64,000 nt of DNA, from the NCBI RefSeq assembly GCF_030246905.1, contig NZ_CP126741.1, forward strand, positions 3,162,001 through 3,226,000, in the 5' to 3' direction. Within the stretch, counting starts at the first letter, position 1, and each line of letters starts with the position of its first letter. This DNA comes from Microbacterium sp. zg-Y818. Its GTDB lineage: Bacteria > Actinomycetota > Actinomycetes > Actinomycetales > Microbacteriaceae. The notes below the pieces were generated by a model. That model saw only the letters and a program-made list of their open reading frames with translations, made no database searches and was not told the DNA's origin. Positions 25,559 through 33,957 of the stretch are shown here, one piece after another. The translations under genes were made by a program, and so were the position numbers.

Positions 25559-25569
25559 TGGTCAGACCA
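25559..25569. promoter_or_regulatory. FadR/GntR-type operator-like palindrome
   Basis: TGGTCAGACCA, a perfect inverted repeat TGGTC-A-GACCA. It resembles the TGGTnnGACCA-type core bound by FadR-subfamily GntR regulators. It lies in an AT-richer region 45 bp before the dehydrogenase start, beside TTGTTT, so it could regulate that gene. No GntR regulator gene is in the window. Confidence 0.4.
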
Positions 25570-25613
25570 CATGGAATGATTGTCATAGGAAATCCCAAGG
25601 AAGGGCACAGACC

Positions 25614-26393
25614 ATGGAACGCACAGCCGTCATCACCGGTTCCGCCAGCGGAATCGGACGGGCCGCCGCCGAACTCCTCGCTGAGCGCGGCTACCGCGTG
25701 ATCGGCGTGGACATCGCCGGGGCGGACATCAACGTCGACCTCACGACCCCCGAGGGTCGGGAGACTCTCGTGACCGAGGTCACCGAGCGCTCCGGCGGCA
25801 CCGTCGACGTCGTCATCGCCAACGCCGGACTGTCGTCGCCGACCGTTGCCACCGCAGCGGTGAACTTCTTCGGCGCCGTGGCGACCCTCGCCGGGCTCCG
25901 GCCGCTGCTGGCAGCCTCGCCCGCCCCGCGCGCGGTCGCGACCACCTCGATGGCGGCGCTGTTCCCGCCGGACGAGACGCTGCTGCAGGCGTTCCTCGCC
26001 GAGGACGAGCCGGCCGCCCTCGCGCGTGCCGCCGAGCTCGCCGATGACCCCGCCCAGGCCAACCTCATCTACGGCACCTCGAAGCAGGCGCTCGCCCGCT
26101 GGCTGCGGCGCGTCGCGCCCACTCCCGAATGGGCGGGCGCAGGCATCGCCCTCAACGCGGTGGCCCCCGGCGTCGTCGCGACACCGATGACGTTCGACCT
26201 GACCGGTACCGAAGAGGCCAAGGCGGCGCTGCTGCAGCGCGTGCCGATGCCCCTCAACGGCATCTTCGATCCGGGCGACGTCGCCGCCCTCATGGCCTGG
26301 CTCGTCAGCGAGGAGAACGCGCACCTGTGCGGTCAGGTGATCTACATCGACGGCGGGTCGGATGCCGTGATCCGAGGCGACTCCACCTGGTGA
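25614..26393 (+). CDS. Short-chain dehydrogenase/reductase (3-alpha-hydroxysteroid dehydrogenase-like)
   Basis: A 259-aa SDR with the cofactor motif ITGSASGIGRAAA, VIANAG, catalytic YGTSK and the C-terminal QVIYIDGGSDAV. The short Asp-containing stretch after beta-2 (GVDIAGADINVDL) suggests NAD(H). An atypical insert of about 30 residues precedes the catalytic Tyr, as in 3-alpha-hydroxysteroid dehydrogenase-like members. AAGGAAGGG precedes the ATG. Substrate unknown. Confidence 0.88.
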   Translation: MERTAVITGSASGIGRAAAELLAERGYRVIGVDIAGADINVDLTTPEGRETLVTEVTERSGGTVDVVIANAGLSSPTVATAAVNFFGAVATLAGLRPLLAASPAPRAVATTSMAALFPPDETLLQAFLAEDEPAALARAAELADDPAQANLIYGTSKQALARWLRRVAPTPEWAGAGIALNAVAPGVVATPMTFDLTGTEEAKAALLQRVPMPLNGIFDPGDVAALMAWLVSEENAHLCGQVIYIDGGSDAVIRGDSTW

Positions 26394-26450
26394 CCTGAGC
26401 GCCCATGCGGGGCCCGGATACGCTGTCGGAAGACGACAGAAGGGTCCCGC

Positions 26451-27302
26451 ATGACCGCTCCTTCCGACCCCACCGACCCTGTCCGCGGCGCGACCGTGCT
26501 GATCACGGGCGGGGCCCGCGGCATGGGCGAGCTCTTCGCGCGGCGCGCCGTCGCCGGAGGAGCGCGCGCCGTCGCCCTCTGGGACGTCGATGAAGAGGCG
26601 GCGAGCGCTCTGGCCGTGCGCCTGCGCACCTCGGGCGTCGACGTGCGCGCCTACCGCGTGGATGTCTCCCAGCAGGAAGAGATCGTCGCGGGCCTCGCCC
26701 GCACGCGCGAAGAGCTCGGCGAGCCCGACATCCTCGTGAACAATGCCGGCATCGTGCGCGCCGGGGTGTTCTGGGACAACGACCCCCACCGCGACATCGA
26801 GCTCACCATGCGGGTGAACACCCACGCGGCGATGTGGCTGACCCGCGAGGTGCTGCCGGCGATGATCGGCGACACCGGCCGCCCCAAGCGCATCCTCAAC
26901 ATCGCCTCGGCCGCGGGCACCCTCTCGAACCCCAACATGGCCGTATACGCGGCATCCAAGTGGGCGATGATCGGCTGGAGCGACTCGGTGCGCCTCGAGC
27001 TGCGCGCGCGAGGCCACCGCCACATCGGCGTGACGACCTTTTGCCCCAGCTACATCTCCACCGGCATGTTCGCCGGCGCACGCGGCCCCCTGCTGACGCC
27101 GATCATGACACCGCAGCAGGCCACCCGCGCCGCGTGGCGCGGCATGGTGCGCGGCACCCCGATGGTGCTGCGCCCGTGGACGGTCAAGCTCGCCATGGCG
27201 CTGCGCGGCGTGCTTCCGACCCCCGTCTGGGACGTCGTGGCCGACAAGGTCTTCAAGGTGTACTCCTCGATGGACCACTTCACCGGCCGCACCGACTCGT
27301 AG
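26451..27302 (+). CDS. Short-chain dehydrogenase/reductase
   Basis: A 283-aa SDR: cofactor motif LITGGARGMGELFA, ILVNNAGIV, catalytic YAASK, and a C-terminal extension with basic and hydrophobic stretches (VLRPWTVKLAMALRGVLP) suggesting membrane association, common in retinol/sterol-type SDRs. It is 57 bp after the first SDR; the two may be cotranscribed, although TACGCT near 26418 could give it its own start. Substrate unknown. Confidence 0.87.
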   Translation: MTAPSDPTDPVRGATVLITGGARGMGELFARRAVAGGARAVALWDVDEEAASALAVRLRTSGVDVRAYRVDVSQQEEIVAGLARTREELGEPDILVNNAGIVRAGVFWDNDPHRDIELTMRVNTHAAMWLTREVLPAMIGDTGRPKRILNIASAAGTLSNPNMAVYAASKWAMIGWSDSVRLELRARGHRHIGVTTFCPSYISTGMFAGARGPLLTPIMTPQQATRAAWRGMVRGTPMVLRPWTVKLAMALRGVLPTPVWDVVADKVFKVYSSMDHFTGRTDS

Positions 27303-27324
27303 CAGCACCCCTCCAGGAGCAGCC

Positions 27325-27939
27325 GTGAAAGCCGACCTGAAGAAGCAGATCGAGACCTACACCGCGCCTGCAGGCAGGTTCGAGGTGGTCACCGTGCCGC
27401 CGCTGCAGTACCTCATGCTCGACGGGCACGGCGATCCGAACACGTCTCAGGCCTACGCCGACGCGCTGGCGACGCTGTATCCCGCCGCCTACAAGCTCAA
27501 GTTCTTCAGCAAGTCCACCCTCGACATGGACTACGTCGTCATGCCGCTGGAGGCGCTGTGGTGGGCGCAGGACATGGCGACGTTCACGAGCGCCCGGGAC
27601 AAATCCCAGTGGGACTGGACCGTGATGAACCTCGTGCCGCACTGGATCACCGACGATCACGTTGCGGACGTCATCGCGATGCTCGAGCAGAAGGGCGATG
27701 CTCCGGCACTGGACCGCCTGCGGCTCGAGACCCTCGACGAGGGCCTGGCGGTGCAGACCCTGCACGTCGGCTCGTACGACGACGAGGCCCCGGTGCTCGC
27801 GCGCCTGCACGAGGAGTACCTGCCGGCGAACGGCCTGGTGCGCACCGGGAAGCACCACGAGATCTACCTCAACGACCCGCGGCGCACCGAGGCGGCGGCA
27901 CTGCGGACGATTCTGCGTCAGCCTGTCGCGCGGGTGTGA
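27325..27939 (+). CDS. GyrI-like small-molecule-binding domain protein
   Basis: A 204-aa protein of the GyrI-like/SOUL-related type: KKQIETYTAPAGRFEVVTVPPLQYLMLDGHGDP, YPAAYKLKFFSK, DYVVMPLEALWW, and the second strand set ALDRLRLETLDEGLAVQTLHVGSYDDE with a C-terminal HHEIYLNDPRR. Such stand-alone domains bind small molecules; the exact role is unknown. GTG start 22 nt after the SDR, behind CCAGGAGC, so the three genes probably form an operon. Confidence 0.78.
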   Translation: MKADLKKQIETYTAPAGRFEVVTVPPLQYLMLDGHGDPNTSQAYADALATLYPAAYKLKFFSKSTLDMDYVVMPLEALWWAQDMATFTSARDKSQWDWTVMNLVPHWITDDHVADVIAMLEQKGDAPALDRLRLETLDEGLAVQTLHVGSYDDEAPVLARLHEEYLPANGLVRTGKHHEIYLNDPRRTEAAALRTILRQPVARV

Positions 27940-27995
27940 GCGGAGGAGGCACACGGCGCCGAGCGCAGTGAGCACCCGCAACGGGCCGGCGCCCG

Positions 27996-28961
27996 CTACA
28001 ACGCCCCGTGCTCGAGCAGCCGCGCCAGGATCGAGCCGTCGGGGACCGCGGCGGGGTCGTACTTGTAGCTGAGCTTCTGCACGATCGACAGGCGCGCCAT
28101 GATGTCGGCGACGCCGGGGAACCAGGGCTCCATCATGCTCAGCTGCAGCAGGTGACTGGCGGTGCTCGAGAGGGAGGGCACCCGCGACCACTGCCCGCGA
28201 AATTCCGGGATCAGGGAGTGGAGCGTCTCGAAGATGCGGTGATAGAGGAAGTAATCCGGCACGTCGTCACGGGCCTCCCACCACATCTCGAGCGCGACGC
28301 GCTGCAGCGTGATCACGAGAGAGCCCGGCACGGCGGCGATGAACCAGTTGCCGATCTCGCGATGCGTCCAGCGGGGGTAGACGACCCCAGCGTCGAGGTA
28401 GGCGAGGATCGCATCGTCCAGCGGGCCGGGGAGCCAGCAGGTGGCATCCACCCAGATCCCGCCGTACTTCTCCAGCAGCGCCACCCGCACGTAGTCGGCG
28501 AACTGCGCCGGATGGTCCTCGGCCAGCACCGAGGTGACGCGATCAGGGATGGCGATGAGTTCGCGGATGCCGGTGGCGTCGAGCACACGGGCATCGGGAT
28601 GCACCTCGCGCACCCTGTCGATGCAGGCACGCACGAGCGCGGGCGCCTGATCGACGCCCGCGTCCCAGTAGCAGTAGACGGGCATGTCGTCGGTGCCGAC
28701 GCGTCCGCCGTCGCGGGCGGCCAGGCGCTTGCCGTGGGCCACGCGCCCTCGCCCTGCGGGAAGCCCTGCGGCGGCGCGCAGCTCCGGCACGCGCGGGGTG
28801 AAGAACTCCGTCACGATGCGCCCGCCCCGACGGGCGGCAGCGGGGTCCACGGCGTCTTTGAACCTCTCCATCCGCGAGAACTGCGATTCCAGACCTGCCA
28901 GAAACGCAGCCACGGGGGCCGCGACGGCCGACGCGGGGCGCGAGGCGCTCTCGTCGCTCAT
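27996..28961 (-). CDS. Capsular polysaccharide synthesis glycosyltransferase (Caps_synth/Gly_transf_sug type)
   Basis: A 321-aa GT-A-like transferase. The N-terminal half carries YCYWDAGVDQAPALVRACIDRV, the middle has ADYVRVALLEKYGGIWVDATCWL (the conserved region around the metal-binding acidic residue), and FIAAVPGSLVITLQRVALEMWW follows. These match capsular polysaccharide synthesis proteins that transfer a sugar from a nucleotide donor. There are no other cell-surface sugar genes beside it, so its acceptor is unknown. It runs opposite to the flanking genes. Confidence 0.8.
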   Translation of the reverse strand: MSDESASRPASAVAAPVAAFLAGLESQFSRMERFKDAVDPAAARRGGRIVTEFFTPRVPELRAAAGLPAGRGRVAHGKRLAARDGGRVGTDDMPVYCYWDAGVDQAPALVRACIDRVREVHPDARVLDATGIRELIAIPDRVTSVLAEDHPAQFADYVRVALLEKYGGIWVDATCWLPGPLDDAILAYLDAGVVYPRWTHREIGNWFIAAVPGSLVITLQRVALEMWWEARDDVPDYFLYHRIFETLHSLIPEFRGQWSRVPSLSSTASHLLQLSMMEPWFPGVADIMARLSIVQKLSYKYDPAAVPDGSILARLLEHGAL

Positions 28962-29125
28962 CGGGCCGATCCGCTGTCGCGACCACGGGCGCCTGGCATC
29001 ATGGGCCCATCATGGCGCGCCGACCGTCCGGCAACCACCCCTCCCCGCGCTGTCGACCTCGAGCGATAGCCTCGGCGCTGAAAGCACCGGCGCCTCCAGG
29101 TCGGTGCGCACACGAGCGGAGACGC

Positions 29126-30097
29126 ATGCGGGTAGTCATCATCGGAGGCAGCGGCCACATCGGAAGCCATCTCGTGCCGCGTCTGGTCAGGGCAGGTCAC
29201 GACGTGGTGAGCATCAGCCGCGGAACGCAGACGCCGTACGTCGACGTTCCCGAGTGGGACGACGTGCAGCGCGTCACCCTCGATCGCGAGCGGGCCGACG
29301 CGGACGGCTCCCTCGGTGACGCGGTGCTGGCACACCGGCCAGACGCGGTCGTCGACATGGTGTGCTTCACTCCCGCGTCGGCGACGGCGCTCGTGGATGC
29401 CCTGCGCGGCCGCGTCGCGCACCTGGTGCACTGCGGGTCCATCTGGCGCTACGGGCCGTCGCGCAAGGTGCCCATCCGCGAGGAGGAGGGGAGCCCCGCC
29501 GAGGGCGAGTACGGCATCGGCAAGGCGGCCATCGCGCGGCTCCTGCAGCAGGAGACCGCGGCGGGCGGCCTCGTGACCACCTCGGTCGACCCTGGACACA
29601 TCGTCGGGCCCGGGTGGAAGCCGATCGGCGCGCTGGGCAACCTCGACCCCGACGTGTGGCATCGCCTCTCCGCCGGCGCGCCTCTCGCCGTCCCCGACGG
29701 CGGCACCCAGCTGATGCACCACGTACACGCCGACGACGTCGCCCAGGTGTTCGAGCGCGCGCTGGAGCGACGGGATGCCGCAGCCGGCGAGGCCTTCTCC
29801 GCGGTCGCCCCGTCGGCCCTGAGCGCCCGCGGGCTCGCGCAGATCGCGGCAGGCTGGTTCGGAAAGGAGGCGTCGCTTCGCCCGGTCAGCTGGGAGGAGT
29901 TCCGCGCACTGACCCCGGCCGACCACGCCGACGCGAGCTGGGAGCATCTGCACCGCAACCATTGCTTCAGCATCGACAAAGCGCGGCGAGTCCTCGGTTA
30001 TGAGCCGCGCTACGAACCGGAGGAGGCGGTTCTCGAGTCGGTTCGTCGACTCATCAGCGACGGCGACCTCGCGGTCGCGACACCGCTTCAGGTCTGA
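29126..30097 (+). CDS. NAD-dependent epimerase/dehydratase family protein
   Basis: A 323-aa extended-SDR-like protein: MRVVIIGGSGHIGSHLVPRL cofactor motif, VVDMVCFTPAS, HLVHCGSIWRYGPS and a YGIGKAAI catalytic Tyr/Lys pair, then VDPGHIVGPGW and HVHADDVAQVFERAL. It resembles NAD-dependent epimerases/reductases acting on sugar nucleotides or related compounds, but no substrate can be named. The ATG at 29126 follows GCGGAGACGC; an upstream extension to 29012 has no protein-like character. Confidence 0.85.
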   Translation: MRVVIIGGSGHIGSHLVPRLVRAGHDVVSISRGTQTPYVDVPEWDDVQRVTLDRERADADGSLGDAVLAHRPDAVVDMVCFTPASATALVDALRGRVAHLVHCGSIWRYGPSRKVPIREEEGSPAEGEYGIGKAAIARLLQQETAAGGLVTTSVDPGHIVGPGWKPIGALGNLDPDVWHRLSAGAPLAVPDGGTQLMHHVHADDVAQVFERALERRDAAAGEAFSAVAPSALSARGLAQIAAGWFGKEASLRPVSWEEFRALTPADHADASWEHLHRNHCFSIDKARRVLGYEPRYEPEEAVLESVRRLISDGDLAVATPLQV

Positions 30098-30116
30098 ATT
30101 CCGCAGCACGGCGCCG

Positions 30117-30122
30117 TAATCT
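30117..30122 (+). promoter_or_regulatory. Candidate -10 of the acyl-CoA ligase gene (leaderless)
   Basis: TAATCT (4/6 to TATAAT), ending exactly 6 nt before the GTG start. Only 31 bp separate this gene from the epimerase stop. An ATG two codons in is an alternative start. Confidence 0.45.
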
Positions 30123-30128
30123 GGTCCA

Positions 30129-31850
30129 GTGCTTATGAACGAAACCCGGGCCTGGAACCGCTTCTACGCGGAAGGGACGCCCGTCGACATCGAGCTGCCG
30201 ACGGGCTCGCTCGTCGACCTGCTCGACGAGCGGACCGCGCAGTACGCCGACCGCCCTGCCGTGACCTTCTTCGGCGCCTCGCAGACCTACCGCGAACTCG
30301 CCGACCGCGTCTCCCGCGTGGCGGGCGGCCTGGCCGCGCTCGGCGTCAAGCCCGGCGACCGGGTCGCGCTCGTGCTGCCCAACGCGCCACAGCACCTCGC
30401 CGCGTTCTACGCCGTGCTGCGCCTGGGCGCGATCGTCGTGGAGCACAACCCGCTCTACACCCGCGACGAGATCGAGGTGCAGTTCCGCGATCACGGGGCG
30501 ACCGTCGTCATCACCTGGGACAAGATGGCCCCGGTGATCCAGTCGCTGCCCGCCGATCTCGGCATCCGCACGATCGTCTCGGTCGACATCACCCGCGCGA
30601 TGCCGCTGACGACCCGCCTTGCGCTGCGCCTGCCGATCGCGAAGGCGAAGGCCTCGCGCAACAAGCTCACCGCCCCCGCGCCGGGCACCATCCCGTTCTC
30701 GCAGCTCGAGAAGTCCGCTCCGCTGCCGGCATCCACCCCCCGCCCGTCGGTCACCGACGTCGCGTGCCTGCAGTACACCTCGGGCACGACCGGCACCCCC
30801 AAGGGCGCGATCATCACGCACGGCAACCTGTGGGCCAACGCCCGCCAGGGTGCGGCCTGGATGCCGCGCTTCACGCACGGTGAGGGCAGCATCTACGGCC
30901 TGCTGCCGATGTTCCACTCGTTCGGCGTGCTGCTGTCGGTGATCTATGCCGTCGAGACGGGCTCGAACGCGGTGCTGTTCCCCACCTTCGACCCCGAGCT
31001 GGTGTCGCAGGCGGCGAAGAAGTACCCGCCGACGTTCATCCCTGCCGTGCCGCCGATGTTCGACCGGCTCGCCCGCGTCGCCCGCGAGGGCAAGCTCGAC
31101 CTCTCGGGCGTCGTCTACGCCATCTCCGGTGCGATGACCCTCACCCCCGCGATCGTGAAGCGCTGGGAGGAGCAGGCGGGCTCCATGCTCAACGAAGGCT
31201 ACGGCCTCACCGAGACGAGCCCCGTGGCCCTTGCGAACCCGTTCAACTCCTCGCGCAAGATCGGCGCCATCGGCATCCCGTTCCCCTCCACCGACATCCG
31301 CGTCGTCGACCCCAACGAGCCCACGCGCGAGGTCGAGCAGGGCGAGGTCGGCGAGTTGCTGATCAAGGGCCCGCAGGTCTTCCACGGCTACTGGAACCGC
31401 CCGGAGGAGACCGCGCAGGCGCTGCTCGAGGGCGGCTGGCTGCGCACCGGCGACCTCGTCGTCCAGGACGAGGACGGCTTCGTCACGGTCGTGGACCGCA
31501 AGAAGGAGATCATCATCACCGGCGGCTTCAACGTCGCCCCGAGTGAGGTCGAGAAGGTCCTCAACGCCCTGCCGGGTGTGGCGGGCTCGGCTGTGGTCGG
31601 CATCCCCCGCGGCGGCGGCGCCGAGGTCGTGACGGCGGTCGTGGTGCCCGAGCCGGGTGCGACGTTCGACGAGGATGCCGCGCGCGCGGCGGCCCGCGAA
31701 CAGCTCGCCGAGTACAAGCGCCCGAGCGCCTACCGCGTGTGGGAGGAGCTTCCCACCTCGCTCATCGGCAAGGTGCTTCGCCGGCGCGTGCGCGACACGC
31801 TCATCGCCGACCGCAACGCGGTGCGGGCCACCCCGGTCGACGAGGACTGA
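30129..31850 (+). CDS. Long-chain fatty-acid-CoA ligase (AMP-forming)
   Basis: A 573-aa ANL-superfamily enzyme with core motifs in order: YTSGTTGTPKGAIITHG, NEGYGLTETSPV, GWLRTGDLVVQDEDG, RKKEIIITGGFNV and the final catalytic Lys in TSLIGKVLRRRV. It activates fatty acids to acyl-CoA through an acyl-AMP intermediate for beta-oxidation or lipid synthesis. Length and motif set are those of FadD-type long-chain ligases. No Shine-Dalgarno is seen before the GTG, in line with a leaderless transcript. Confidence 0.9.
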   Translation: MLMNETRAWNRFYAEGTPVDIELPTGSLVDLLDERTAQYADRPAVTFFGASQTYRELADRVSRVAGGLAALGVKPGDRVALVLPNAPQHLAAFYAVLRLGAIVVEHNPLYTRDEIEVQFRDHGATVVITWDKMAPVIQSLPADLGIRTIVSVDITRAMPLTTRLALRLPIAKAKASRNKLTAPAPGTIPFSQLEKSAPLPASTPRPSVTDVACLQYTSGTTGTPKGAIITHGNLWANARQGAAWMPRFTHGEGSIYGLLPMFHSFGVLLSVIYAVETGSNAVLFPTFDPELVSQAAKKYPPTFIPAVPPMFDRLARVAREGKLDLSGVVYAISGAMTLTPAIVKRWEEQAGSMLNEGYGLTETSPVALANPFNSSRKIGAIGIPFPSTDIRVVDPNEPTREVEQGEVGELLIKGPQVFHGYWNRPEETAQALLEGGWLRTGDLVVQDEDGFVTVVDRKKEIIITGGFNVAPSEVEKVLNALPGVAGSAVVGIPRGGGAEVVTAVVVPEPGATFDEDAARAAAREQLAEYKRPSAYRVWEELPTSLIGKVLRRRVRDTLIADRNAVRATPVDED

Positions 31851-31925
31851 CCGCCCTCCGCCATCTCACCCGGTCCGCGGGGGTTCGATGCCCCTCGGGC
31901 CCCGGTGGTCGCCGCGGCGCCCGTC

Positions 31926-31988
31926 CCCCTCTCCCCGGATGTCGCCCGCCCCTCTCCCCGGATGTCGCCCGCCCCTCTCCCCGGATGC
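31926..31988. repeat. 23-bp tandem repeats (2.7 copies)
   Basis: Units start at 31926, 31949 and 31972; the core CCCCTCTCCCCGGATGTCG (19 nt) is identical in the first two copies, and the third is cut short as it merges into the inverted repeat that follows. It lies between two convergent genes and codes for nothing recognisable. Confidence 0.85.
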
Positions 31989-32056
31989 GGAGATCTGCCG
32001 GAATGCGGATGCCAGCGCGGGAAACGTCCGCATCCGGGCGGATCTCCGCATTCCGG
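31981..32056. repeat. Long imperfect inverted repeat between convergent genes
   Basis: Left arm 31981-32012 (CCGGATGCGGAGATCTGCC then GGAATGCGGATG) and right arm 32024-32056, whose complement reads CCGGAATGCGGAGATCCGCC then CGGATGCGGACG. The arms of about 32 nt agree except for a few substitutions and one-base indels, with a loop of about 11 nt. It could form a bidirectional terminator for the acyl-CoA ligase gene and the convergent DUF2255 gene, or be a dispersed palindromic element. There is no U-tract. Confidence 0.75.
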
Positions 32057-32124
32057 CGCACCCCGGACCAGCCCGGTAGCCCCGCCTCACCCGGATCCGG
32101 CCCGGCAGACCCGCCGCCGCGCGC

Positions 32125-32505
32125 TCAGCGCGGGTCGATGCGCAGCGTCGTCTCGTGGGATGCCGTTCCCGTGACGGTGCCGACGATCTGCGGCCCGTAG
32201 CGGTCGTACTTGGCGTGGTAGGCGGCATCCACCGCCTCCTGCGTCGCCGTGTCGGCGGCGTCAATCGCGGTGAACGTCACCGCACGGTCCGCGCCGCCGG
32301 CGCGCACGCGTCCCACCCCGGCGTGCCGGGCACGCCGGTACCAAGGGTTGTCGGGGCCGTACGCCGACCGGATGTAGAGAGCGTCGCCTGAGCGCACCGT
32401 CCAGATGGTGACGAAGGGGCGATCGGTGCCGTCGCGGCGGGTCGAGGAGACCTGCAACTCCTCGGCGCCGCCGATCCGGGCGAGGTCATCGGCATCCCAG
32501 CTCAT
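32125..32505 (-). CDS. DUF2255 family protein
   Basis: A 126-aa protein: WDADDLARIGGAEELQVSSTRRDG, RPFVTIWTVRSGDALYIRSAYG and NPWYRRARHAGVGRVRAGG, the typical split-barrel-like pattern of DUF2255 and nitroreductase-F420-related proteins. Function unknown. The ATG at 32505 is preceded by GGAGGGGGAG, so the long upstream frame is rejected. Confidence 0.8.
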   Translation of the reverse strand: MSWDADDLARIGGAEELQVSSTRRDGTDRPFVTIWTVRSGDALYIRSAYGPDNPWYRRARHAGVGRVRAGGADRAVTFTAIDAADTATQEAVDAAYHAKYDRYGPQIVGTVTGTASHETTLRIDPR

Positions 32506-32656
32506 CGGCTCCCCCTCCGCCTGCCCCGGCGCCGGAGGCCGGGCGGCTGGCTCCGACGGTACGGCGCCGCGGACGGCCGCACCAGGGTCCCCCTCGACGG
32601 CGGCGGCCCTGCGCTCTACGCTGACCGGCATCCGGACGACGCTGCGAGGTGATGAC

Positions 32657-32995
32657 ATGACCGTGATGGTGGATGCGGCGCGGCGCGATCTGCTCGACCG
32701 CGTGCTGCGGCGACTGCCGGCGGGGTTGGTGCGCGAAGTGCCGATGTTCGGCACGATCGCCGTCATGTTCGACGGATCGATGCTCGTCGCGGCCCGCAAG
32801 GACCTGGGGCTGCTCGTGCACGTCAGCGCCGACGAAGACGCCGATCTCGTGACGCGGCCCGAGGCCGTGCGCGCCGAGATGGGCCCCGGGCGTTCCATGG
32901 GCCCGGGGTGGATCCACATCCACCCCGATGCGGCGCAGGACGAGGGGACGCTGGACTTCTGGGTCGCACAGGCGCTGCGGCGTCAGGCCGGCTGA
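32657..32995 (+). CDS. TfoX N-terminal domain protein
   Basis: A 112-aa TfoX_N-type protein: DLLDRVLRRLPAGLVREVPMFGTIAVMFDGSMLVAARKD, then LGLLVHVSADEDADLVTRP and an MGPGWIHIH strand. Members are small soluble proteins of unclear role, only some linked to competence. ATG at 32657 follows GCGAGGTGATGAC. Divergent from the DUF2255 gene. Confidence 0.82.
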   Translation: MTVMVDAARRDLLDRVLRRLPAGLVREVPMFGTIAVMFDGSMLVAARKDLGLLVHVSADEDADLVTRPEAVRAEMGPGRSMGPGWIHIHPDAAQDEGTLDFWVAQALRRQAG

Positions 32996-33020
32996 TCCGC
33001 CGCGTCGCAGGCTGGATGCC

Positions 33021-33866
33021 GTGAACCCGGGGATCCTGCTGGCGCTGCTGTCGGCCGTCGCATACGGAACATCGGACTTCATCGGCGGCGTCGGGGCGCG
33101 TCGGTCCTCGCCCTTGCAGATCCTGCTCATCGGGCAGATCGCGGGGACACTCGCCGTGCTGACGGCGGCACTGATGCTCGGGGGCACGCCGACGACGACC
33201 GACGTCGCGTGGGGCGTGGCCGCGGGCGTCGGGTCCGCGGCCGGTGGACTGTTCCTGTACCGGGGACTGGCACGCGGTCGCATGGGTCTGGTCGCGCCCC
33301 TGTCGGCCGTCGGGGCGGCGGCGCTGCCGGTGCTCGTGGGGGTGGTGCTCGGCGAGCGTCCCGGCCTGCTGGTCTGGGCCGGCATCGTCATCGCCCTCCC
33401 GGGCATCTGGCTGGTTTCGCGCGAGGCCGGGCCCTCACGCCCGCAGCGATCGTGGGGCGCACTCACGGACGGCGCGCTGGCGGGAGTCGGCTTCGGCCTG
33501 CTGTTCATCTGCCTGGCGCAGATCGGTCCCGACGCCGGCCTGATGCCGCTCGCCGCCAACCAGGCCACCGGGGCGTTGCTGGCCGGCATCGTCGCGGTGG
33601 CCGCGCGACCGCGACCGCGCTGGCGCGGCCACCGCGCTGCGATCGGCTGGGGCGCCGCAGCGGGGCTGACCGGCGCGGTGGGCACCCTCGCCTTCCTGCT
33701 GTCCAGCGGCCAGACCACCCTCGCCGTGGCCGCCGTGCTCAGCTCGCTCTACCCCGCCGTCACCGTCCTGCTGGCGGCCGGCGTGCTGCGGGAGAGGCTC
33801 AGCGGGCCGCAGGGTGCCGGCATCGGCATCTGCACACTCGCCATCGTCGCGCTCTCGCTCGGCTGA
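33021..33866 (+). CDS. EamA/DMT family transporter
   Basis: A 281-aa integral membrane protein with ten spans in two EamA repeats. The start ILLALLSAVAYGTSDFIGGVGARR and the repeat boundary near residue 140 (GALTDGALAGVGFGLLFICLAQIG) define the fold; the last span carries ERLSGPQGAGIGICTLAIVAL. It exports an unknown metabolite. The GTG at 33021 puts the N-terminus directly before the first span, 25 nt after the TfoX-type gene. Confidence 0.88.
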   Translation: MNPGILLALLSAVAYGTSDFIGGVGARRSSPLQILLIGQIAGTLAVLTAALMLGGTPTTTDVAWGVAAGVGSAAGGLFLYRGLARGRMGLVAPLSAVGAAALPVLVGVVLGERPGLLVWAGIVIALPGIWLVSREAGPSRPQRSWGALTDGALAGVGFGLLFICLAQIGPDAGLMPLAANQATGALLAGIVAVAARPRPRWRGHRAAIGWGAAAGLTGAVGTLAFLLSSGQTTLAVAAVLSSLYPAVTVLLAAGVLRERLSGPQGAGIGICTLAIVALSLG

Positions 33867-33894
33867 GGACCCCGATCACCTGAAGGAGCTGTCG

Positions 33895-33957
33895 ATGGCC
33901 ATCATGACGACGCTGGGCGCGAGTCGCCCGCACGCCCCGGGGCGGCGATCATGCTGA
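33895..33957 (+). CDS. Possible 20-residue leader peptide
   Basis: ATG preceded by AAGGAG at 7-nt spacing, encoding MAIMTTLGASRPHAPGRRSC and ending in a TGA that overlaps the start codon of the next gene. The downstream gene itself has no good ribosome site, so coupling through this short frame would explain its translation. Composition is not protein-like enough to call a stable product. Confidence 0.35.
   Translation: MAIMTTLGASRPHAPGRRSC

Noticed and set aside
31926..31988. CRISPR-like array
   Set aside because: The 23-bp units are directly adjacent with no spacers, fewer than three copies, and there are no cas genes.
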